A program made the translations under genes and the position numbers. From positions 1 through 64,000 of the forward strand of contig JBKECN010000057.1 in the NCBI GenBank assembly GCA_047974565.1: a DNA stretch of 64,000 bases. Reading direction: 5' to 3'. The DNA comes from JBDIAG01 sp047974565 (lineage in GTDB: Bacteria; Actinomycetota; Actinomycetes; Actinomycetales; CAWJMD01). This document shows, in pieces, positions 53,128 through 60,236 of the stretch (position 1 is the stretch's first letter; every line of letters begins with the position of its first letter). The notes under the pieces were generated by a model that had not been told where the DNA came from, searched no databases, and saw only the letters and a program-made list of their open reading frames with translations.

Positions 53128-54615
53128 TCAGGCCAGCGTGAACACGAGCCAACTCAACACGAAACCGACTGCCGCGCAGGCTGTGGTGAGCACCGTCCAG
53201 GTCTTGAGCCCATCGGCGATCGACAGGCCCAGATACTTGGTGACGATCCAGAAGCCGGAATCGTTGATGTGCGAAAGGCCGAGCGCACCGAAACCGATGG
53301 CCAAGGTGATCGCCACCACCTGGACGGTGGAGTAATCCCCGGCCTGGATGCCCGGTGAGAGCAGGCCGCCGGTGGTCAGGATCGCCACCGTGGCCGAGCC
53401 CTGCGCCGCCCGCAGGGCCAGTGAGATGACCCAGGCGGCCACGATCAGCGGCAGTCCCACCGCGGTCAGCGACGTCGACAGGGCGTCACCGATTCCGGAT
53501 TCCACCAGCACATTGCCGAACACTCCCCCGGCGCCGGTGACGAAGATGATCACCGCGACGGTGGGCAACGCCGAGTCGCTGACCAGACTGCGCCGCTGCG
53601 CGCTCCAGCCCGCCCGGTTGCCGATCAGCACGTAGGCCACCAGCAGGCCGACCAGCAGAGCGGTCGTCGGTGCGCCGACGAACTGGGCAAGCGGGCGCAG
53701 TGCGGAGTCCTCGCCGAGCACCGTCTGCAAGGTCGAGCCGATCATGATCATCGAGATGGGCAGGACGATGAGGAAGATGACCATCGCCGTGGACGGCACG
53801 GTTCGCCGTTCGGTGGCCGTCACCGTCCCACCGCCACCGCTCGCGCCGGTGGTGCGGACTGGGGCGGATCCACCCGTGCCCGGCTCGTGCTCGAGACGGG
53901 CGGTCCGGGTACTCGAGCCGGCGGCCGGGTCGGTGTCGGCGGAGGTGTCGGTGAGGGTGTCGGTGGAGGCGTCGGTGGCGGGCGAGGGGAGCAGGGTGAT
54001 GGCGTCGAGCCGGAAGACCCGGGCCAGCAGGTAGCCGGCCAAGGCCACCGGAATACACAGGGCGATGCCCACCAGGGTCAGCAACCCCACGTCTGTGCCG
54101 ATCTGGGCCGCCGAGGCCACCGGGCCCGGGTGCGGTGGCAGCGCGACGTGCACGGTGAGCAGCGTGATCGCCACCGGCAGACCGATCTTCAACGGATTGA
54201 TCCCGGTGACGTGGGCGAAGCCGAAGATGATCGGCGCCAGAATGATGAAGCCCACGTCGAAGAACACCGGGATGCCGAGGATGAAAGCGGCGCAGGTCAG
54301 CGCGGCCACCACTCGCTTCTCGCCGAGCCGCTCGGTGAAGGTCCGGGCCAGATGGTCGGCACCCCCGGAAACCTCGATCAGCCGACCGAGCATGGACCCG
54401 AGCCCGACGATGATGGCCACCGAGCCGAGCACCTTTCCCATCCCGGCGACCATCACCGGCACCACCTCCTCCAGGGGGATGGCGTCGGTGACCAGGGCGG
54501 TGCCCATGCTCACCAGAAGCAGCGCGACGAAGGCCGGGAGCTTGACCTTGATCACCAGGACCAGCAGGACGATGACGGCACCGATCGCGATGCCCAGCAG
54601 AGCAGCGGTTCCCAT
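53128..54615 (-). CDS. GntP-family gluconate/sugar-acid permease
   Basis: 495-aa, 12-14-helix permease. Seen: VIKVKLPAFVALLLVSMGTAL, SVAIIVGLGSMLGRLIEVSGGADHLA, CAAFILGIPVFFDVGFIILAPIIFG, LPVAITLLTVHVALPPHPGPVASA, and GSATVAILTTGGLLSPG. A cytoplasmic loop near residues 215-275 is a Thr/Asp-rich low-complexity insert (DASTDTLTDTSADTDPAAGSST). It lies three bases after the LtnD-like gene in the sugar-acid operon, so it probably imports the substrate (threonate, erythronate or a relative). Confidence 0.93.
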   Translation of the reverse strand: MGTAALLGIAIGAVIVLLVLVIKVKLPAFVALLLVSMGTALVTDAIPLEEVVPVMVAGMGKVLGSVAIIVGLGSMLGRLIEVSGGADHLARTFTERLGEKRVVAALTCAAFILGIPVFFDVGFIILAPIIFGFAHVTGINPLKIGLPVAITLLTVHVALPPHPGPVASAAQIGTDVGLLTLVGIALCIPVALAGYLLARVFRLDAITLLPSPATDASTDTLTDTSADTDPAAGSSTRTARLEHEPGTGGSAPVRTTGASGGGGTVTATERRTVPSTAMVIFLIVLPISMIMIGSTLQTVLGEDSALRPLAQFVGAPTTALLVGLLVAYVLIGNRAGWSAQRRSLVSDSALPTVAVIIFVTGAGGVFGNVLVESGIGDALSTSLTAVGLPLIVAAWVISLALRAAQGSATVAILTTGGLLSPGIQAGDYSTVQVVAITLAIGFGALGLSHINDSGFWIVTKYLGLSIADGLKTWTVLTTACAAVGFVLSWLVFTLA

Positions 54616-54618
54616 GGC

Positions 54619-55515
54619 TCACACCGCCTTTCGCTGCGGGGCGATGACCTTGATGACGCTGGAGTCGTCGTCGGCTCCCTGGCCCGCGGCCTGGCCGATC
54701 AGGTAGAGACCCTCCGCGGCAGCGGCCAGCGGCGTGGCCAGCCCCGCGGCCCGCGCCGCGGCATTGACGATGCCGAGGTCCTTGACGAAGATGTCGACGC
54801 GGCTTCGCACCTGGGCACCCTCGTCGTCGTAGGCCTGCAACATCCGCGGGCCCCGATCGGCGAGCATGAAGGACGCTGCGGCTCCCTCGCCCAGGGTCCG
54901 CAGGGCCGTCTCCGGGTCCAGCCCGAGTGCGTCCGCGAGCGCGAGGGCCTCGGCTGCGGCTGCGATGTGCACCCCGCACAGCAACTGGTTCACGGTCTTC
55001 ATGGCCTGGCCGTCCCCTGGCCGGGAGCCGATCCGCACCAGCGTCGAGGCCAGCCGGGCGAGCACCGGCTCTGCGGTGGCAAATGCCTCGTCGGTAGCCC
55101 CCACCGTGATGAGCAGGTCGCCGGTGCCCGCCCTGGCGGGTCCACCCGAGATCGGGGCGTCCACCAGTTGCCGGCCCTCGGCGAGCAGGCGGTCGGCGAC
55201 CTCGCGGACCGGGTCGATGCCCACGGTGGAGGTCAGCAGCACGCAGGCGCCCGCGCCGAGAACCTCAACCACCCCCCGCGCGCCGTAGAGGGCGTCCAGG
55301 AGCTGAGCCTGGCTGCGCACGGCGAGCAGCAGGATGTCGGCTCCCGCGGCGGCCTGGCGGGCATCTGTTGCAGGCGTGACACCTGCGGCGGCGGCCAGTT
55401 CCCGGCGCGCCTGGTCGGGGTCATAGCCCCGGACCTGATGGGTCTGGGCCAGGCGGGTGGCCATCGGCAGGCCCATGGCCCCCAGGCCGAGGACGGCGAT
55501 CGTTGGATCCTTCAT
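54619..55515 (-). CDS. LtnD-like 3-hydroxyacid dehydrogenase
   Basis: 298-aa NAD(P)-dependent enzyme of the beta-hydroxyacid dehydrogenase family. N-terminal nucleotide site TIAVLGLGAMGLPMATRLA, substrate motif VDAPISGGPARAGTGDLLITVGA, catalytic lysine in GDGQAMKTVNQLLCG, and DIFVKDLGIVNAAAR. The start at 55515 has AAGGGA eight bases upstream. Beside a DUF1537 kinase it fits L-threonate dehydrogenase (LtnD) or a D-erythronate form (DenD), giving 2-oxotetronate. Confidence 0.9.
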   Translation of the reverse strand: MKDPTIAVLGLGAMGLPMATRLAQTHQVRGYDPDQARRELAAAAGVTPATDARQAAAGADILLLAVRSQAQLLDALYGARGVVEVLGAGACVLLTSTVGIDPVREVADRLLAEGRQLVDAPISGGPARAGTGDLLITVGATDEAFATAEPVLARLASTLVRIGSRPGDGQAMKTVNQLLCGVHIAAAAEALALADALGLDPETALRTLGEGAAASFMLADRGPRMLQAYDDEGAQVRSRVDIFVKDLGIVNAAARAAGLATPLAAAAEGLYLIGQAAGQGADDDSSVIKVIAPQRKAV

Positions 55516-55558
55516 CGTAATCCCTTTCTTTGCAGTACTTTTCATGGATCTGGTGGCC

Positions 55559-57004
55559 TCAGGCGGCCCGGAGGATGTCGACGACGTCGGCGAGGGACTC
55601 CTCGTCTCCGACGTTGCCGGCGAAGACGATGTACGGGATTCCCCGCGCGGGCCCGGTCATCGGCTCCCAGAGAGAGACCAGACCGGGCAGCATCGGGCCG
55701 CGCACCATGGCTCGGCCGATGCCCAGCCCGCGGGAGGCCACGTCGCTGGAGGTGATGCCTCCCTTGGCGACGACGAACCGGGGTGGGGTGCGCTGCAGGA
55801 CGCTGCGGACGACCTGCACGACCGCGTCGGAGACCTCGCGGGCGATCCGCAGGGAGTCGTCGCCGTCACTGCCGCGAACCAGCGTGCGGGAGGTGCGCAG
55901 CACCACCTCACCGGTCGCCAACGCTCTGCACACGTCGCTGACGACCTGATCCACGTGCTGGGCCCGGCCTTGGGTGAGCACCGTGGCAACGTCGATCTCG
56001 ACCTCGACGAGGCCTCGGCGGCTACCGAGTGCGGCAAGTTGGCGTGTGGTCAGGTCGACGTGGCTGCCGATGACGATGAGGCCGTGGTTGGCGCGGGCGT
56101 CGCGCTGAGCCGGGTCGGCATCGCGGTTGACTGCGACGATCTCGCCCACCTCGGCGGCGGTCAGCGGTGAGCGCACGTCCTGCCCGAGGATGGCTCGCCC
56201 GAAGGGCGGCCCGACCCGGAAGACGAATCGCCGGCCGGCGCGCTCGGCGGCGCGCACCGCCAGGGCCAGCGCGAGCAGGTCCTGCTCGTCAGCGCAGTCG
56301 ACCACCACGACGCGCGAGTCACCCATCCCGGCGAGCACGTCGCCGGCGCCTGCGCTGCGCAGCACCGCGAGGGTCAGCGGGACGATCTGATCGGCCGGAA
56401 TCAGACCGGCCGACTTCTCCACCACCCAGTCACGCAGGTCGGAACTGCGGTATCCGAAGGTGGCGTCCCGGGCGAACTCGCTCTCGCCGACCGGGATGTA
56501 CCCGTCGGTCTCGTTGCCCGCGTAGTGGACGCTGTTCACGGTGATCCGGCCCGCCTCGGGGAAGGCGGGCACCAGGATGACGCCGTCGACTCGGTGGCCG
56601 GCGGCGGCGAGTTCCTCGACGATGCTGTCCGGCTCCAGGGGGAAATGGCCGCGCAGGGTGGAGTCGCCGCGGCTGACGAAGTCGACCTCGCGGCCGAGGC
56701 TGGCCGACGCCTGCAAGGCCGCGCGCACCACCTCCCGGTTGCGTTCGGCGGCCGAGGTGGGGTCGAGCGACCGGGAGTTCGTCATCACGTAGACAGCCGG
56801 GGCGCCCGAGTCCAGGGCCCAGACCAGGTCATCCACGGACCAGGCGGTGAGCACCGGCAGGTCGGCCACGGACTGGGTCCCGGTCGGGTCGTCGTCCAGG
56901 ACGACGAGCTGGCGGGCGCCCTGGAGGGCGGCGCGGACCTGGGCCGGGTCGACCGGCAGGGGCGGGGGGATGGCGGCGAGAAGTTCTTCGCGAGCGAGTG
57001 GCAT
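55559..57004 (-). CDS. Four-carbon acid sugar kinase (DUF1537/OtnK-like)
   Basis: 481-aa ATP-dependent kinase of the DUF1537 family. Seen: LVVLDDDPTGTQSVADLPVLT (N-terminal DDxTGT motif), TNSRSLDPTSAAERN, SRGDSTLRGHFPLE, and the C-terminal FVVAKGGITSSDVASRGLGIGRAMVRGPMLPGLVSLW (ATP-side GGxTSxD motif). Characterised relatives phosphorylate 3-oxotetronate, D-threonate or D-erythronate. The start is the second ATG (57004), five bases after GAGG. It is the first gene of the operon after the operator at 57019. No OtnI isomerase or OtnC decarboxylase lies in the window. Confidence 0.92.
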   Translation of the reverse strand: MPLAREELLAAIPPPLPVDPAQVRAALQGARQLVVLDDDPTGTQSVADLPVLTAWSVDDLVWALDSGAPAVYVMTNSRSLDPTSAAERNREVVRAALQASASLGREVDFVSRGDSTLRGHFPLEPDSIVEELAAAGHRVDGVILVPAFPEAGRITVNSVHYAGNETDGYIPVGESEFARDATFGYRSSDLRDWVVEKSAGLIPADQIVPLTLAVLRSAGAGDVLAGMGDSRVVVVDCADEQDLLALALAVRAAERAGRRFVFRVGPPFGRAILGQDVRSPLTAAEVGEIVAVNRDADPAQRDARANHGLIVIGSHVDLTTRQLAALGSRRGLVEVEIDVATVLTQGRAQHVDQVVSDVCRALATGEVVLRTSRTLVRGSDGDDSLRIAREVSDAVVQVVRSVLQRTPPRFVVAKGGITSSDVASRGLGIGRAMVRGPMLPGLVSLWEPMTGPARGIPYIVFAGNVGDEESLADVVDILRAA

Positions 57005-57018
57005 CATTACCTCAATTC

Positions 57019-57032
57019 ATCTGACCTCTGAT
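57019..57032. promoter_or_regulatory. GntR operator at the sugar-acid operon promoter
   Basis: ATCTGACCTCTGAT. It differs in one base from the perfect inverted repeat at 58009-58022 before the GntR gene. It lies just downstream of the predicted -10, where a bound repressor would block transcription. Confidence 0.75.
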
Positions 57033-57041
57033 GATTTGATG

Positions 57042-57070
57042 ACGGTAGCGAGTGCCCGAGGAGGCGTCAA
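57042..57070 (-). promoter_or_regulatory. Promoter of the sugar-acid operon
   Basis: On the minus strand, TTGACG (57065-57070) and TACCGT (57042-57047) are 17 bp apart, a good SigA-type promoter. A palindrome TCATCAGATGA at 57075-57085 lies just upstream and shares the ATCAGA/TCTGAT words of the operators. Confidence 0.7.
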
Positions 57071-57130
57071 GAAGTCATCAGATGATTTTCGTCGATCAGG
57101 CGGAGGCACTCGGCTGCGGGGGCGAGCCGG

Positions 57131-57240
57131 GGTGAGCACGGGCTGGCACGGAACTGGGGTGGGCATCCAGCTGAGGGTGAGCACGGGGCTGGCACGGACT
57201 GGGGGCGGGCATCCAGCTGGGGGTGAGCACAGCCGGCACC
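57131..57240. repeat. 45-bp tandem repeat, about 2.4 copies
   Basis: Units start at 57131, 57176 and 57222, each with GGTGAGCAC, GGCTGGCACGG and GGGCATCCAGCTG blocks; the third is cut short. It lies between the GntR stop and the operon promoter. No gene is seen in this 293-bp interval. Confidence 0.85.
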
Positions 57241-57297
57241 GCGGGCCGTTCGAGTGGGTCGGCACGCCTGGGGCGCCGGGTCGACCGGCGCCCAGGG

Positions 57298-57993
57298 TCA
57301 CAGCGACAGGTCGTGGTCCACGGCGTCCTGACGGGTCTGGCGCATGTGCTGGCGCATCGCGCGGCGGACTGCGGACCGTTGCCCCGTCCGCAGGGCAGCG
57401 ATGATCCGAGCGTGCTCGTCGATCGCATGGGTGCGGATCTGGGGCACGGTCGAGGTGGTCTGCCGGGCGTCCACCAGGGCACGTGACAAAGGCTCGAGCG
57501 TTGCGGAGATGAACGGGTTGGCACAGCCGTCCAGAATCACCTGGTGAAAGGCCAGATCTGCCTCGGCCATCGCGAGCAGGTCTTCGGCGGCGTCCGCGTC
57601 GCGCATCCGCTCCAACAGCCGGTCCAACTCGTCCAACTCGGCTTCGGTGACCCGATCGGCGAACAGTTCGGCCGCCCCTACCTCGATGAAGCCGCGCACC
57701 GCAAGCAACTGGGCCAGGAGCTGGCGTCCGTCGGCGCGTTGCACGTGCAGCACGGCTTCGACCGAGGTCCACGCGCTGATCGGCTGCACGTAGGTGCCGC
57801 TGCCCTGCCGGGTGACCAGGACGTTCTCGGCGGCCAAGCCCCGCACGGCCTCGCGCACCGTGAGGCGGCTGGACCCGGCCAGTTCGGCGAGCCGCTCCTC
57901 GGCCGGCAGCCGCTGACCGGGCGCAAAGCTCCCGGCACGGATCTCGTCCAGGATGACGGTGCGCGCGTCGTGAACCCGGCTGTGTCTGGCCAC
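57298..57993 (-). CDS. GntR-family (FadR subfamily) regulator
   Basis: 231-aa repressor. Winged helix-turn-helix in residues 8-72 (VILDEIRAGSFAPGQRLPAEERLAELAGSSRLTVREAVRGLAAENVLVTRQGSGTYV). The FCD ligand domain has the metal/ligand histidines in ADLAFHQVILDGCANPF and IDEHARIIAAL. GTG start. It precedes the sugar-acid operon, and matching palindromes sit at its own start and at the operon promoter. It probably represses both until a four-carbon acid or derivative binds. Confidence 0.93.
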   Translation of the reverse strand: MARHSRVHDARTVILDEIRAGSFAPGQRLPAEERLAELAGSSRLTVREAVRGLAAENVLVTRQGSGTYVQPISAWTSVEAVLHVQRADGRQLLAQLLAVRGFIEVGAAELFADRVTEAELDELDRLLERMRDADAAEDLLAMAEADLAFHQVILDGCANPFISATLEPLSRALVDARQTTSTVPQIRTHAIDEHARIIAALRTGQRSAVRRAMRQHMRQTRQDAVDHDLSL

Positions 57994-58008
57994 CCGTCCC
58001 CCTAAGAG

Positions 58009-58022
58009 ATCAGACCTCTGAT
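58009..58022. promoter_or_regulatory. GntR autoregulatory operator
   Basis: ATCAGACCTCTGAT: 6-bp perfect inverted arms, two-base spacer, sixteen bases upstream of the GntR GTG. It overlaps a TATATC -10-like element on the minus strand. Its near copy is at 57019-57032. Confidence 0.75.
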
Positions 58023-58031
58023 ATATGCCCC

Positions 58032-58625
58032 CTACCCTAGGGCACCATCCTGGGCCTTCTGCTTCTCCCAGCGGCGCAGCGCGCGGATCCGCTTCAACCG
58101 GGGAACTCGATCCAGGTAGACCAGCCCGCGCAGATGATCGGTCTCATGCTGCAGGCAGCGGCCCAGCAGTGCGGAGCCGATCACCTGCACCGGCTCGCCC
58201 TCGACGTCGACCCCGGATACGGCGGCGCAATCGGCGCGGTTGGTGGGCTCCAGCAGGCCCAGCACGGACAGGCATCCCTCATCCCAGTCCAGGGTCTCGC
58301 CCCAGGTCCGGTCGAGCCGGCTGTTCACCAGGTATCCGACCCCACTCGCCGGGGGCATCGCGCGCTGACCATGTGCCTGGTCGTGCGAGGCCCTGGCGTC
58401 GCCATCCGGGCAGTCGTAGACGAAGACGTCCAGGTCGCTGCCGATCTGATTGGCAGCCAGGCCGACGCCGTCGGCGGCGTACATCGAGGCGAACATGTCA
58501 TCCACCAGTCGGCGCAGCCTCTCGTCGAACGAGGTCACCGGGGTGGCCGCGGTACGCAGCACCGGGTCGCCCAACTGGCGGATCGCCCGTGCGGTGCCGC
58601 GATCGGGATCGGGGGTCCAGGTCAT
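58032..58625 (-). CDS. def: Peptide deformylase
   Basis: 197-aa metalloenzyme that removes the formyl group from new proteins. Motif 1 is GVGLAANQIG, motif 2 is DEGCLSV with metal ligand C118, and motif 3 is QHETDHLRG with H160, E161 and H164. All catalytic residues are intact. An insert (RASHDQAHGQRAMPPASG) between motifs 1 and 2 is longer than usual. It ends 38 bp from the GntR start, with the operator between. No fmt gene lies nearby. Confidence 0.96.
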   Translation of the reverse strand: MTWTPDPDRGTARAIRQLGDPVLRTAATPVTSFDERLRRLVDDMFASMYAADGVGLAANQIGSDLDVFVYDCPDGDARASHDQAHGQRAMPPASGVGYLVNSRLDRTWGETLDWDEGCLSVLGLLEPTNRADCAAVSGVDVEGEPVQVIGSALLGRCLQHETDHLRGLVYLDRVPRLKRIRALRRWEKQKAQDGALG

Positions 58626-58699
58626 GGGGTCAGTCTGCCAAGCATCGCCGGTCCGGACCGCAGAGGTGTCGGTGACGAGCCTGGGGCCGGACGCAGGTG

Positions 58700-58767
58700 G
58701 CTTGCCCCACCGGCAGCCGGGTCACCCCGTGGGAGTGATCCGGCTGCCGGCCGGACCTGAGGCAAGC
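58700..58767 (-). terminator. Nested hairpin after the DDAH-like gene
   Basis: Inner arms CCGGCAGCCGG (58710-58720) and CCGGCTGCCGG (58740-58750) are perfect complements. Outer arms GCTTGCC (58700-58706) and GGCAAGC (58761-58767) also pair. It lies just downstream of the minus-strand gene ending at 58778, as a factor-assisted terminator would. No T tract. Confidence 0.6.
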
Positions 58768-58777
58768 GGTCCAGGGG

Positions 58778-59647
58778 TCAGGCGGCGGTGGGCAGCAAGG
58801 CGGGTACCACCCGCAGCTCCTGCGTGCAGCACTTCACCGACCCGCCGCCCTTGAGCAGTTCGGCCAGGTCGATTCCGACCGGGGTGTACCCGCGGCGGCT
58901 GAGCTGCTCGGCGAAACCGGTGGCGGCCGAGGGCAGCATGACGTGCAGGCCGTCGCTGACGGCGTTGAGGCCAAGCACGAGAGCGTCACGCTCGTCGACC
59001 TCGATCGCGTGTGGGAACAGCCGGCGTACCGTTGCCTGGCTGCCGGCGGAGAAAGCGCCCGGGTACCAAGCGATCTCGGCCGCTCCCGGGGTGTCGTCCA
59101 AGACCGTCAGGGCCACGTCGAGGTGGTAGAAGCGCGGGTCGATCAGGCGCAGCCCGATCACCGGCAGATCGATCAGGTCGGCCAGTTCGCGGTGCCCGCG
59201 GGGGTCGGTGCGAAAGCCGTGGCCGGCCAGCACCACGTCACCGGCGACGGCGAAGTCACCCTCGGCCTCATTGATGTAGGTCGGCCGGGCGATCCGGCGC
59301 CAGCCCAGTTCGGTGGAGTGGCTCTGGTGCCAGTTGTGGTGATGGTCGGCCTCAGCGGCCCGCTCGGGGTTGGCGAAGCGAGCCGTCAGGACGGTGCCGT
59401 CCACCACCGTGGAACCGTTGGCCGCGAAGACCATGTCCGGCAGGCCCGGCTGGGGGTCCAGGACGTCCACCTGGTGACCCAGGCTGCGGTAGGTCTCGAC
59501 CAGCCGCTCCCATTGCGCCAGGGCCCGATCACGCTGCACCGGCACCGAGGCGTCCATCCACGGATTGATCTCGTAGACGACGTCGAAGTGCTCCGGCGGA
59601 CACATCAGGTACCGCCGGTGTGACGGTTCGCGACGAACGGTAGGCAT
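58778..59647 (-). CDS. DDAH-like amidinotransferase-fold hydrolase
   Basis: 289-aa guanidino-group-modifying enzyme of the dimethylarginine dimethylaminohydrolase type. Seen: YLMCPPEHFDVVYEINPWMD, DMVFAANGSTVVDG, INEAEGDFAVAGD, RFYHLDVALTVLDD (catalytic His region) and SVKCCTQELRV (nucleophilic Cys). Members hydrolyse methylated arginines or arginine, or act as ornithine-forming enzymes. The ATG at 59647 is 46 bp from the divergent Lrp regulator, which probably controls it. Confidence 0.9.
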   Translation of the reverse strand: MPTVRREPSHRRYLMCPPEHFDVVYEINPWMDASVPVQRDRALAQWERLVETYRSLGHQVDVLDPQPGLPDMVFAANGSTVVDGTVLTARFANPERAAEADHHHNWHQSHSTELGWRRIARPTYINEAEGDFAVAGDVVLAGHGFRTDPRGHRELADLIDLPVIGLRLIDPRFYHLDVALTVLDDTPGAAEIAWYPGAFSAGSQATVRRLFPHAIEVDERDALVLGLNAVSDGLHVMLPSAATGFAEQLSRRGYTPVGIDLAELLKGGGSVKCCTQELRVVPALLPTAA

Positions 59648-59693
59648 CCAAGAACGGTAAGGTCGCCTCGATGTACCGATCAATGTCGAAACC

Positions 59694-60140
59694 ATGCAAA
59701 GGAGCGGTGAATCGTTGCTTATCGAGGGAACGGACCAGCGAATCATTGCAATCCTGACCGATGATGCTCGGCGCAGCTTCCACGACATCGGCCGACAGGT
59801 GGGATTGAGCGCTCCCGCAGTCAAGCGTCGAGTCGACCGGCTGCGGCAGCGGGGGGTGATCAAAGGCTGGACGACGGTGGTGGACTCCGCCGCGATGGGC
59901 TGGGCGATCGAGGCCTTCGTGGAGGTGTTCTGCGAGGGGCGAGTGGCACCGTCGCGGATCCGGGCCATGGTGGCGGACCTGCCGGAGGTGCTCGAGGCGT
60001 TCACCGTGACCGGCGACGCCGACGCCCTGCTGCACGTTCGCGCGGTGGACATGGGCGACTTCGAGCGGGTGCTGGAACTGGTGCGCGATCACGACGGGAT
60101 CGCCAAGACCCGCTCCACCATGGTGCTCACCCGGCTGTGA
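59694..60140 (+). CDS. Lrp/AsnC-family regulator
   Basis: 148-aa amino-acid-responsive regulator. N-terminal helix-turn-helix (DQRIIAILTDDARRSFHDIGRQVGLSAPAVKRRVDRLRQRGVIKGW). C-terminal RAM ligand-binding domain (IEAFVEVFCEG, VLEAFTVTGDADALLHVRAVDMGDFERVLELV). It is divergent from the DDAH-like gene with 46 bp between starts, a typical regulator-target arrangement. Arginine or a related amino acid is the likely ligand, by inference. Confidence 0.94.
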   Translation: MQRSGESLLIEGTDQRIIAILTDDARRSFHDIGRQVGLSAPAVKRRVDRLRQRGVIKGWTTVVDSAAMGWAIEAFVEVFCEGRVAPSRIRAMVADLPEVLEAFTVTGDADALLHVRAVDMGDFERVLELVRDHDGIAKTRSTMVLTRL

Positions 60141-60236
60141 ACTGCTCGTGCAAGCCTGCCGTACGCACCCGGGCAGAGCGTGTGAAGCCGCCGTTCGGCT
60201 CCCAGCCTGAGTGTGCTCCGATCCGCGGATCGGCGG

